From: Hasllibacter halocynthiae
Lineage (GTDB): Bacteria; Pseudomonadota; Alphaproteobacteria; Rhodobacterales; Rhodobacteraceae
Assembly (NCBI RefSeq): GCF_003003095.1
Contig: NZ_PVTT01000001.1
Span: 124,001-188,000, forward strand
Length of the DNA: 64,000 nt
Reading direction: 5' to 3'
Shown one piece after another: positions 52,412 through 60,213 of the stretch. The translations under genes and the position numbers were made by a program. How positions within the stretch are numbered: the first letter of the stretch is position 1; every line of letters begins with the position of its first letter. The notes below the pieces were generated by a model. It saw nothing but the letters and a program-made list of their open reading frames with translations. It was not told the DNA's origin and did not search any database.

Positions 52412-54537
52412 AGGCGTCTTCCTTCCATGACCCACATGGTCTCGGGAAAGGACCAGGGGAGGGCGATTCCGGTCTGCATCAAGGCCGCGCCCGTCAGGAC
52501 GAGCGGCCCCTCCTTCAACGCGAGCGGCGCGCGCGAGAGGGCGGGCGCCTCGGCGCGGTTCGCCAGCGCCACCTCGTAGCGGGCGGCCGGGTCGAGGCGG
52601 GTCAGCCGCAGGGGGCGCGGGGCGATCTGGGCCGACGCGGCGGCCCGGCCGGCGAAGACGACGAAGCGGCGCCCGTCGCGTGCGAGCTGCGCCTCGGCGA
52701 CGATCGCGGGGTCGGCTGACTCGAGGCGCAGGACGTCGGCCGTCATCGTCCAGTCGCGGTTGCGCTTCCACCAGGCGGTGACGCCGGCAAGGGTGCCCGC
52801 CTCCTCCTCGGTCAGCTCGCGGGGGTCCATCTCGAAGCCCATGTGGCGCTGGGCGGCGACCCACGCGCGAAACGGCATGGAGAGGGTGCGCCCCGAGGTG
52901 TGGCAGCGGCGCGGGCCGACATGGCTTCCCGTGACGGCGGCCGGCAGGAAGAGGGCGGCGTCATGCTGCATCCGCAGCCGCTCGAGCGCGTCGTTGCTGT
53001 CCGACAGCCAGACCCGCCCCGCGCGGGAGAGGACGCCGAAGTCGACGCGCCCCCCGCCGGAGGCGCAGGACTCGATCTCGACCGCCGGATGGGCGGCGCG
53101 CAGGCGGTCGAGAAGGGCGTAGAAGCCATGCGCCTGGGCCGCGTCCGGCACCGGCAGCACGCGGTTGTGGTCCCATTTGACGTAGCTCACCGCATGGGCC
53201 GAGAGGATCGCGTCGATCGCGGCGAACAGGTGGTCGCGCACCTCCGCCCGGGCCATGTCCAGCGCCATCTGCCCCCGCCCGAGGACCTGGTCCGGAGGGC
53301 CCAGCGCCCAGTCCGGGCGGGCCCGCAGGAGGGCGCTGTCCGGGCTGGCCATCTCCGGCTCGAACCAGAGGCCGAACTCCATCCCCTCGGCGTGGACGTG
53401 ATCGATCAGCGGGTCCAGGCCACCGGGCCACTTCCGCGCGTCCACCTGCCAGTCCCCGAGGGAGGTGGCGTCGTCGTCGCGCGCGCCGAACCAGCCGTCG
53501 TCGAGGACGAACCGCTCGGCCCCGAGGGCGGCGGCGCGGGTCGCGATGTCCTTCAGCACGGGAAGGGACTGGTCGAAGTAGACCGCTTCCCAGCAATTGT
53601 AGTGGACAGGGCGCGGGCCGGGCCGCTTCGGGACCAGCCGGTCGCGGACATGGCGTTGGAAGGCCGTCGCGCAATCGTTCGTGCCGGCGGCGCCGTAGGT
53701 GGCGAAGAGGGTGGCCGTGGCGAAGGCAGTCCCCGGCGCGGCCTCGGATCCGGCGGCGTGGCCCCACTGGATCTGGCGCCGGCCGTCGGGCAGCTCCTCG
53801 GCGACCATGCGGTGGCCGCCCGACCAGCCGTAATGGAAGGCCCAAGCCTCGCCGGCGGTGGCGGTGGCGCCCCTGCCGGGGACGACGAGGCCGGGGAAGT
53901 GCTCGTGGCCCGTGCGGCCGGTCCGGTTCTCGCGCAGGCGGATGCCGGGGTGCCAGGCGGCGCGCCGAAGCTGGAACTCGCCCACCCAGCGGCCCGAGAC
54001 CTCGATCAGCTCGTCCGACAGCTGGGGGCCCGGCAGCACCGGCGCGGCCAGCCATTCGAGGCGCAGCGGCCGGTCCGAGGTCAGCCGCGCGGACAGGGCC
54101 AGGACATGCGTCGCCGGGTCGAGGTCGAGGCGCGCCTCGTAGGCGACGCCTTCCGCCTCGTCGCGGCAGCGCACCGTCAGCCCGCGGGGCCGCTCCTCCA
54201 CGGCGGCGCACCCGAAGCGCGGAAGGATCGGGCGGCCGTCCCCGTCCCTGCAGATCAGGCCCGGCTGCCCGGGAAAGGACCGCGCGGCCTCCGGGCAGAT
54301 CGAGAGGTCCGGGTTCTCGTCCAGCATCCCGCCCGTCACGTCCATCTCGGACGCGGCCGCGAGCGCGGCGAGGTCCTCGCCCCGGGGCAGGGGCGCGCCC
54401 CAGTGGACGACGCCGGGCAGCCGCCCCCCGCGCGAGGCCAGGACCAGCGTCTGGCGCGTGTCGTCCAGCCGCCAGGTCCGCACGAGCGGCCGCAGGGGCG
54501 GGGGCGGGGGCGGCCGCTCGGCCTCGCCCGGCGTCAC
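52408..54537 (-). CDS. Alpha-galactosidase, glycoside hydrolase family 36
   Basis: 709 residues from GTG 54537, which overlaps the permease TGA (GTGA). The N-terminal beta supersandwich (about 1-330), catalytic TIM barrel and C-terminal domain are in the usual order. Nucleophile Asp lies in VSYVKWDHNR, the acid/base Asp in VWLSDSNDALERLRMQ, and FVLDDGWFGARDDD with SCASGGGRVDFG line the active site. Without a signal peptide it should act on raffinose- or melibiose-type sugars inside the cell after import. It lies directly after the inner permease gene. Confidence 0.95.
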   Translation of the reverse strand: MTPGEAERPPPPPPLRPLVRTWRLDDTRQTLVLASRGGRLPGVVHWGAPLPRGEDLAALAAASEMDVTGGMLDENPDLSICPEAARSFPGQPGLICRDGDGRPILPRFGCAAVEERPRGLTVRCRDEAEGVAYEARLDLDPATHVLALSARLTSDRPLRLEWLAAPVLPGPQLSDELIEVSGRWVGEFQLRRAAWHPGIRLRENRTGRTGHEHFPGLVVPGRGATATAGEAWAFHYGWSGGHRMVAEELPDGRRQIQWGHAAGSEAAPGTAFATATLFATYGAAGTNDCATAFQRHVRDRLVPKRPGPRPVHYNCWEAVYFDQSLPVLKDIATRAAALGAERFVLDDGWFGARDDDATSLGDWQVDARKWPGGLDPLIDHVHAEGMEFGLWFEPEMASPDSALLRARPDWALGPPDQVLGRGQMALDMARAEVRDHLFAAIDAILSAHAVSYVKWDHNRVLPVPDAAQAHGFYALLDRLRAAHPAVEIESCASGGGRVDFGVLSRAGRVWLSDSNDALERLRMQHDAALFLPAAVTGSHVGPRRCHTSGRTLSMPFRAWVAAQRHMGFEMDPRELTEEEAGTLAGVTAWWKRNRDWTMTADVLRLESADPAIVAEAQLARDGRRFVVFAGRAAASAQIAPRPLRLTRLDPAARYEVALANRAEAPALSRAPLALKEGPLVLTGAALMQTGIALPWSFPETMWVMEGRRL

Positions 54538-55382
54538 TTCACGGCGCCCAGGGTCAGCCCGGCGATGAAGTGCCTCTGCATGGCGAAGAACATCACGACC
54601 GGCGGCAGCGCGGCGACGATGCTGCCCGCGCTCATCAGGTGGTAGGACGCGCGGTATTGCGCGTTGAACGAGGTGATGCCGGCCGTGACGGGCTGGGTCG
54701 CCTCGCCCTGGGTCAGGACGATGGCCCAGAAATAGTCGTTCCAGATGAAGGTGAAGACCAACACGGAGAGGGCCGCGATCGCGGGCTTCATCAGCGGCAG
54801 GACGACGAACCAGAAGATGCGCCATTCGGCGACTCCCTCGACGCGGGCGGCCTCGATCAGCTCGTAGGGCAGGGCGCGGATGAAGTTGCGCATGAAGAGC
54901 GTGCAGAACCCCGTCTGGAACGCCACGTGGAAGAGGATCAGCCCGAGGAACGTGTTGTAGAGGCCCATGTCGGCCGTCAGCTCGCGCACGGGGACCATGA
55001 GGATCTGGAAGGGCACGAAGTTGCCCGCGACGAACATGAAGAAGATCCACAGGTTGCCGCGGAACCGGTAGGTGCCCAGCGCGAAGCCGGTCATGGTCGA
55101 CAGCGCCACCGCCCCGACGACCGTGGGCACCGTGATGAGGACGGAGTTCAGCAGATAGCGCGGCATGTTCGATTCGAAGAACACCGCGCGGTAGTTCTCC
55201 CATCCCGCGAAGTAGGACGGCAGGCCCCAGTAGTTGCCCACTGCGAAGTCCGCGCCCGGCTTCACGCTGAAGAGGGCGACGGCGATCAGCGGGATCAGCC
55301 AGAGGACCAGCGCGACGGGCAGCAGCGTCTGGTAGGTCGCGCTGGCCGCGGGGCCGGCCTGCTGGACGGGTTTGGGGAACAT
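54534..55382 (-). CDS. Carbohydrate ABC transporter permease (MalG type)
   Basis: 282 residues with six transmembrane helices. After the soluble N-terminus comes LLPVALVLWLIPLIAVALFS. The ATPase-coupling EAA loop is ELIEAARVEGVAEWRIFWFV, then LPLMKPAIAALSVLVF. The end RHFIAGLTLGAVK is the classical MalG terminus. It pairs with the MalF-type permease at 55752-56723. One base separates its start from the MmcQ gene stop, and the GH36 gene overlaps its stop. Confidence 0.94.
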   Translation of the reverse strand: MFPKPVQQAGPAASATYQTLLPVALVLWLIPLIAVALFSVKPGADFAVGNYWGLPSYFAGWENYRAVFFESNMPRYLLNSVLITVPTVVGAVALSTMTGFALGTYRFRGNLWIFFMFVAGNFVPFQILMVPVRELTADMGLYNTFLGLILFHVAFQTGFCTLFMRNFIRALPYELIEAARVEGVAEWRIFWFVVLPLMKPAIAALSVLVFTFIWNDYFWAIVLTQGEATQPVTAGITSFNAQYRASYHLMSAGSIVAALPPVVMFFAMQRHFIAGLTLGAVK

Positions 55383-55383
55383 C

Positions 55384-55755
55384 TCAGGCGCCCTCCCTCG
55401 GGGCCAGGGTCCCGCGCGTCGCGGCAGGCAGCCCGGCGCGGACCTTGTCGTAGGAGACCGCGAGGCGGTGGCGCGCCTCGTCCGGTCGCAGGTCCGGCAT
55501 CGACAGGCTCACCCAAGAGCGGTGGAAGTAGGCCGCCTTGCCCGCCGCCCCCGTCCCGATCAGCATCTCGGCGGTCTCCACGTCGGGGCACTTGACCGAT
55601 ACGGCCGCGGCGTTCTCGGTCCGGGTCTCCTCGTGGCCGAAGCATGCGAACATCTTCCCGCCGACCTTCCACGCGTCGAGCTCGCCCGGCCCGGACAGGA
55701 CCGCGCCGGGGAAAGCCGCGCAGATGGCGTCGATCTCGCCGCGCGCCACGCTCAT
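55384..55755 (-). CDS. YjbR/MmcQ-family protein inserted between permease genes
   Basis: 123 residues. The YjbR fold (CyaY-like, double-wing DNA-binding type) is indicated by EIDAICAAFPGAVLSGPGEL, WKVGGKMFACFG, VSVKCPDVETAEMLIG and YFHRSWVSLSM, with a C-terminal YDKVRAGL. It is usually a monocistronic gene of unknown function. Here the ATG overlaps the MalF-type stop (ATGA) and its stop is one base from the MalG-type ATG, so it is translated with the transporter. Codon use looks native. Confidence 0.88.
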   Translation of the reverse strand: MSVARGEIDAICAAFPGAVLSGPGELDAWKVGGKMFACFGHEETRTENAAAVSVKCPDVETAEMLIGTGAAGKAAYFHRSWVSLSMPDLRPDEARHRLAVSYDKVRAGLPAATRGTLAPREGA

Positions 55756-56723
55756 CGCCGGACCGCCCGCTCGTCGCGCCACATCGACCAGATGAAGTAG
55801 GAGATGAAGACCATCATGATCCCGAAGAGGATCACCGCGATGGCGCTGGCGTAGCCGTATTTCAGCCCGCCCTCGCCCAGCGAGACGTCCCAGATCCAGA
55901 AGGACAGGATGTTGGTCTGCCCGAACGGCCCCCCGTTGGTCATGATCGCCACGAGGTCGAAGGACCGCAGCGCGCCGATGACGGTGACGACGAAGGCGAT
56001 GAACGTAGCGGGCTTCAGCTGCGGCAGGATCACGTGCCAGAGCATCCGCCAGCCCTTCGCGCCGTCGAGGCGCGCGGCCTCGACCTGCTCGGGGTCCACG
56101 GCGTTCAGCCCCGTCAGGTAGAGGATCATGCAATACGCCGTCTGCGGCCAGAGGCCCGCGGCGATGATCCCGAAGGTCGCGGTGTCCGGGTCGCCGAGGA
56201 TGTTCACCCCCTCGCCGCCGAAGAACTCGAGGATCGCGTTCAGCAGGCCCTCGTTCGGAAGGTAGAACCACGAGAAGACGAGCCCCACGATCACCTGCGA
56301 GAGCACGAACGGAAAGAAGAACAGCGACTTGTAGAGGCGGATGCCCGCCACGGTCTGGTTGAGGAAGAGCGCGATCCCCAGCCCGAACGGGATCGCGAGC
56401 AGATAGAGGGTCAGCCACCAGAAGTTGTTGCGGATCGAGATCTCGAAGTCCCGGTCCATCGTCTCGTCCGGCCCGATCCCGAGGATGTCGCGGTAGTTGG
56501 CGAGGCCGACGTATTCGCCGTTCTCCGCGACGCTGCCCAGCCCGGACCACTCGTAGAGCGAAATGTCGAAGCTCTGGAAGATGGGTACGATCACGTAGAC
56601 CGCGAAGAAGAGGATGCCGGGCGCGAGGAACAGCCAAGGCGTGATCGCGATCTCGTTGCGCCGGTACCAGCCCCGGCGGGGCGGGACATGCTCTTCCTGC
56701 GGAACGGCGGGGGCTTCTACCAT
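55752..56723 (-). CDS. Sugar ABC transporter permease (MalF type)
   Basis: 323 residues with six transmembrane helices. ITPWLFLAPGILFFAVYVIV starts the membrane part, and the EAA loop is EQVEAARLDGAKGWRMLWHV followed by ILPQLKPATFIAFVV. The last part, RSFDLVAIMTNGGPFGQTNI and LSFWIWDVSL, is typical of oligosaccharide permeases. It is 67 bases downstream of the solute-binding protein gene, separated by a perfect hairpin that probably lowers its expression relative to the binding protein. Confidence 0.94.
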   Translation of the reverse strand: MVEAPAVPQEEHVPPRRGWYRRNEIAITPWLFLAPGILFFAVYVIVPIFQSFDISLYEWSGLGSVAENGEYVGLANYRDILGIGPDETMDRDFEISIRNNFWWLTLYLLAIPFGLGIALFLNQTVAGIRLYKSLFFFPFVLSQVIVGLVFSWFYLPNEGLLNAILEFFGGEGVNILGDPDTATFGIIAAGLWPQTAYCMILYLTGLNAVDPEQVEAARLDGAKGWRMLWHVILPQLKPATFIAFVVTVIGALRSFDLVAIMTNGGPFGQTNILSFWIWDVSLGEGGLKYGYASAIAVILFGIMMVFISYFIWSMWRDERAVRR

Positions 56724-56746
56724 CGGCTCGGCTCCGGGGGTGGTTT

Positions 56747-56768
56747 CGGCGCCCCCGCGGGGGCGCCG
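56747..56768 (-). terminator. Intra-operon hairpin after the solute-binding protein gene
   Basis: A perfect 22-base GC palindrome (11-base arms 56747-56757 and 56758-56768) in the 67-base gap. Such structures between binding-protein and permease genes usually stabilise the upstream message and attenuate downstream expression. In the minus-strand message a GAAACC sequence follows, with no T-run. Confidence 0.6.
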
Positions 56769-56790
56769 ACGGCGGAACTCGCTCCGCCGG

Positions 56791-58041
56791 TCAGTAGATG
56801 TCCTGGCGCGCCTCCTCGAGGCGTTCGAGGATGTCGTCGAGGTTGTCCGGGAACACCATGAACTCCTGGAAGCCCTCCATCGCGACGGAGGCCATCTCGG
56901 CCGGCGCGTCGCGGTCGAAGAACTGCGCGATCCCGCCCGGCGCGTTCGAGGACAGCATCTCGAAGCCTTCCTGCAGGAACTTGTCGTCGTCCACGGACGA
57001 CGAGGCGTTGACCGGAAGCTGGCCGAGGTTCTCGCCGTTGTTGATCAGAGTCTGGTTCTCCGGCGAGACGACGAAGCGCAGGAACTCGCGCGCGGCCTCG
57101 GGGTTCTCGGCGCCCGACGGGATGTGGAACGTGTCCGTGGGCGCGTCCTCGGCCAGCTCGACGTCCGGGTTGATGACGGGGAACTGGTAGAAGCCCAGCT
57201 GGTCGTCCGTCAGCCCCCCCTCGCGCATGGGCGCGACGGCGAAGTTGCCCATCAGGTAGGACGTCGCCTCGCCGTTCACCATGAAGGGCAGCGCCTCCTG
57301 CCAGGAGTAGGTCTGGTGATCGTCGATGAAGGCGCCCATGTCGATCAGCTCGCGCCAGTTGGCGAAGGTCTGGCGCACGCGCTCATCGGTCCAGGGGATC
57401 TCGCCGTTGGTGAGGGCCGCGTGGAAGTCGTAGCCGTTGGTCCGCATGTTGAGGTAGTCGAACCAGCCGCCGGCGGTCCAGAGGAACTTCGTGCCGATCG
57501 TGTAGCACTTGCGGCCCGAATCGATGATGGCCTGGCAGTTGGCCAGCTCCTCCTCCCAGGTCTCCGGCTCCTCGAGGCCGAGCTCGTCGAAGATGTCCGC
57601 GCGGTAGTACACGCCCCACTGATAGTAGGTGTAGGGCACCCCGTACTGCGCGCCGTCCACGGTCAGCGCGCCGCGGGTCGAGGCGAGGTTCTCGGCGATC
57701 TCCGGCTCGGCCCAGAGGTCCGACACGTCCGCGAACAGGCCCGCCTCCACGTAGGGCAGCATCCGGTTGGCGGCGTACCAGTTCGCGACGTCGGGCGGGT
57801 TGGCGGTCAGGAAGTTGCGGATCTGGGTCTTGTAGGCCTCGCGGTCGATGACCGTCAGCTCGATGTTCAGGTCGGGGTGCATCTCGCCGAAGCGCTCGAC
57901 CATGCCTTCCATCACCGCGCGGGGCGCAGGGTTGGACATGTCCGAGAAGATCACGAGGTCGCCGCTCAGCGCGTCCTGCGCGAGGGCGCCGCCGCCGGCG
58001 AGCAGCGTGGAGGCGGCGAGGGCCGCGGTCATGGAACGCAT
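56791..58041 (-). CDS. ABC transporter solute-binding protein for sugars (family 1)
   Basis: 416 residues with signal peptide MRSMTAALAASTLLAGGGALA|Q. It is a MalE/UgpB-type two-lobed binding protein: LVIFSDMSNPAPRAVMEGMV, TAGGWFDYLNMRTNGYDFHA, TYSWQEALPFMVNGEATSYL and DTFHIPSGAENPEAAREFLR. Aromatic residues (YYQWGVYYRAD, WFDY) should stack on sugar rings. It lies first in the galactoside operon, with GGGAGGA as ribosome binding site, so it captures galactosides for the permeases. An inverted repeat 46 bases upstream may bind the divergent IclR regulator. Confidence 0.93.
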   Translation of the reverse strand: MRSMTAALAASTLLAGGGALAQDALSGDLVIFSDMSNPAPRAVMEGMVERFGEMHPDLNIELTVIDREAYKTQIRNFLTANPPDVANWYAANRMLPYVEAGLFADVSDLWAEPEIAENLASTRGALTVDGAQYGVPYTYYQWGVYYRADIFDELGLEEPETWEEELANCQAIIDSGRKCYTIGTKFLWTAGGWFDYLNMRTNGYDFHAALTNGEIPWTDERVRQTFANWRELIDMGAFIDDHQTYSWQEALPFMVNGEATSYLMGNFAVAPMREGGLTDDQLGFYQFPVINPDVELAEDAPTDTFHIPSGAENPEAAREFLRFVVSPENQTLINNGENLGQLPVNASSSVDDDKFLQEGFEMLSSNAPGGIAQFFDRDAPAEMASVAMEGFQEFMVFPDNLDDILERLEEARQDIY

Positions 58042-58086
58042 CAGTGTCCTCCCTTGCGTCGTTCTATGTCCCGGCCCCGCCACTGC

Positions 58087-58101
58087 GAACCATCGTGGTT
58101 C
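58087..58101. promoter_or_regulatory. Candidate IclR operator in the divergent promoter region
   Basis: GAACCA-TCG-TGGTTC is a perfect inverted repeat with a three-base centre, 46 bases upstream of the solute-binding protein start and 131 bases from the iclR start. Size and symmetry fit IclR-family operators. A perfect TTGACA on the minus strand (58163-58158) lies further up and could be a -35. Confidence 0.5.
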
Positions 58102-58231
58102 CACTATTCGGCACCGGGTTTTGCATGTTGAAGTCGTAGCACCCGCTGCCCTAGGGTTGTCAACGACCGAAGGTAGTATCGCGGCGGGCGGGCCGGACGG
58201 GTCCGGCGCGTCACGAGGGGGAGGGGAAGCC

Positions 58232-59059
58232 ATGGCCGACGCCTTGCGCCGCGCAGCGCCCGACGGCGGCGGCACCGTGGGAAAGGCGCTCGACGTCCTC
58301 GAGGAGGTGGCCGCCTTCGGCCGCCCCGTCCGCTTCGCGGAGCTTCAGGCGCGGTCCGCTCTGCCCAAGGCCACGCTCTACCGCCTGGTGCAGACGCTCG
58401 CGGGGCAGGGGATGCTGATCCTCGACCCCGAGACGGGGCGCTACGCGATGGGCCGCCGCCTCGTGCGGCTGGCGCATGTCGCCTGGTCGCAGGCATCGCT
58501 CGCCCCCGTCGCCCGCCCGCACGTCGAACGCCTCGCGCACGAGACGGGGCGGACGGTCCACCTCGCCGAGCTGGAGGGGGGGCACGTCCTCTACCTCGAC
58601 AAGCACGCCCCCGAGGCCGCGCCCGACACCTACTCGGCGGCCGGCCGGATCGGCCCCGCCTATTGCACCGGCGTCGGCAAGGCGATGCTGGCCCACCTTC
58701 CCGAGGACGCCCTGGCCGAGGCCCTGGCCGAGCAGAGCTTCAAGCGCCACACGCCCGCGACCCTGACGGACGAGGCCGCGCTGCGCGCCGATCTCGCCGC
58801 GATCCGCCGGCGCGGCCACGCCTTCGACGCGGAGGAGCACGAGCCCGGCGTGGTCTGCGTCGCCATGCCGGTGCTCAGCGGCGGCGGCCACGTCCTTGGC
58901 GCGCTGTCGGTGACCGGGCACGGCACCCGCGCGGGGCTTGGGGGGATGGCGCGGGCGGCCCTGGGGCCCCTGCGGCGGGCGGTGGACGCCGTCGCGCGCG
59001 CGGCGGATGACTGGCGCTTCCCCGAAGGGACGCGGCAAGGCGGGGGAGGGACGCGATGA
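58232..59059 (+). CDS. IclR-family transcriptional regulator of the galactoside operon
   Basis: 275 residues. The N-terminal winged helix (about 16-80) reads VGKALDVLEEVAAFGRPVRF and LQARSALPKATLYRLVQTLA. The C-terminal GAF-like effector domain has TGVGKAMLAHLPEDALAEAL, RGHAFDAEEHEPGVVCVAMP and VLGALSVTGHG. GAGGGGA lies upstream of ATG 58232. Divergent orientation to the solute-binding protein gene and a palindrome between them suggest it controls that operon, with galactose or a catabolic intermediate as ligand (inference). Its stop overlaps the ATPase start (ATGA). Confidence 0.92.
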   Translation: MADALRRAAPDGGGTVGKALDVLEEVAAFGRPVRFAELQARSALPKATLYRLVQTLAGQGMLILDPETGRYAMGRRLVRLAHVAWSQASLAPVARPHVERLAHETGRTVHLAELEGGHVLYLDKHAPEAAPDTYSAAGRIGPAYCTGVGKAMLAHLPEDALAEALAEQSFKRHTPATLTDEAALRADLAAIRRRGHAFDAEEHEPGVVCVAMPVLSGGGHVLGALSVTGHGTRAGLGGMARAALGPLRRAVDAVARAADDWRFPEGTRQGGGGTR

Positions 59060-60111
59060 CGGGTGTCGTTCTGGACGGCGTGGTCAAGCGCTACGGCGAG
59101 ACGGAGGTGATCCACGGCATCGACCTTCGGATCGAGGACGGCGAGTTCTGCGTCTTCGTCGGCCCCTCGGGCTGCGGCAAGAGCACCCTCCTGCGGATGG
59201 TCGCCGGGCTGGAGGAGACGACCGGGGGCGCCATCCGCATCGGCCAGCGGGACGTGACCCGCATGGACCCGTCCGCGCGGGGCGTGGCGATGGTGTTCCA
59301 GACCTACGCCCTCTACCCCCACATGACCGTGCGCCAGAACATGGGCTTCGGCCTTCGGATGAACGGGCATCCCCGCGCCGAGATCGCCGCGAAGGTGGAC
59401 GAGGCCGCGCGCATCCTGAAGCTCGGCGACTACCTCGACCGCAAGCCCGTCGCCCTCTCAGGGGGGCAGCGCCAGCGCGTCGCGATCGGCCGGGCGATCG
59501 TCCGCGGCCCGGAGGTGTTCCTCTTCGACGAGCCGCTCAGCAACCTCGACGCCGAGCTCAGGGTGGACATGCGCGTCGAGATCGCGCGCCTGCACGACGA
59601 GATCGGCGCGACCATGATCTACGTCACCCACGACCAGGTCGAGGCTATGACGATGGCCGACAAGATCGTCGTGCTGCGCGCCGGCCGGGTCGAGCAGGCG
59701 GGCAGGCCGATGGACCTCTTCCGCGATCCCGACAACCGCTTCGTCGCGGGCTTCATCGGCAGCCCCTCGATGAACTTCGCCCCCGGCGAGGTCGTGGAGG
59801 GGGGCGTGCTCGCGCCGGCCTACGCCTCCGCGCCCATTCCCGCGCCCGTCGCCCTGCCGCCCCTCGGCACCAGGCTCGAGGTCGGGCTGCGGCCCCAGCA
59901 CCTGCGCCTTGCGGGCGGGGCGACGCACGAGGTGGACCTGACCGAGAACCTCGGCGGCGTCTCCTACGTCTACGCCGACGCCGCCGACGGCACCCGCGTC
60001 ACCATGGAGGCCGGCGAGATCGACCCCCTGCGACGCGGCGAGCGGGTCGGCGTGTCCTTCGATCCCGCGCGCCTGTACCTCTTCGACGCCGAGGGCCGCC
60101 GCCTGCGCTAG
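59056..60111 (+). CDS. MalK/UgpC-type ABC transporter ATP-binding protein, coupled to iclR
   Basis: 351 residues. Walker A GPSGCGKST near residue 36, Q-loop FQTYALYPHM, signature ALSGGQRQRVAIGRAI, Walker B EVFLFDEPLSNLDAEL and H-loop VTHDQVEAM are complete. The C-terminal TOBE domain (about 240-351; VGLRPQHLRL) is present. The four-base overlap with iclR (ATGA) and the divergent sugar permeases lacking their own ATPase make it the likely energy subunit of the galactoside importer. Confidence 0.94.
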   Translation: MTGVVLDGVVKRYGETEVIHGIDLRIEDGEFCVFVGPSGCGKSTLLRMVAGLEETTGGAIRIGQRDVTRMDPSARGVAMVFQTYALYPHMTVRQNMGFGLRMNGHPRAEIAAKVDEAARILKLGDYLDRKPVALSGGQRQRVAIGRAIVRGPEVFLFDEPLSNLDAELRVDMRVEIARLHDEIGATMIYVTHDQVEAMTMADKIVVLRAGRVEQAGRPMDLFRDPDNRFVAGFIGSPSMNFAPGEVVEGGVLAPAYASAPIPAPVALPPLGTRLEVGLRPQHLRLAGGATHEVDLTENLGGVSYVYADAADGTRVTMEAGEIDPLRRGERVGVSFDPARLYLFDAEGRRLR

Positions 60112-60213
60112 CGCCCTCCCGCCTGGCTTCCCCCGGGCCTCCCGCGCGCCACGGGGCCGGGCGACGATGCCGGCGGGCGCCCCGCGTCCTCCGCGGCGGG
60201 GCGGACGGGCGCG

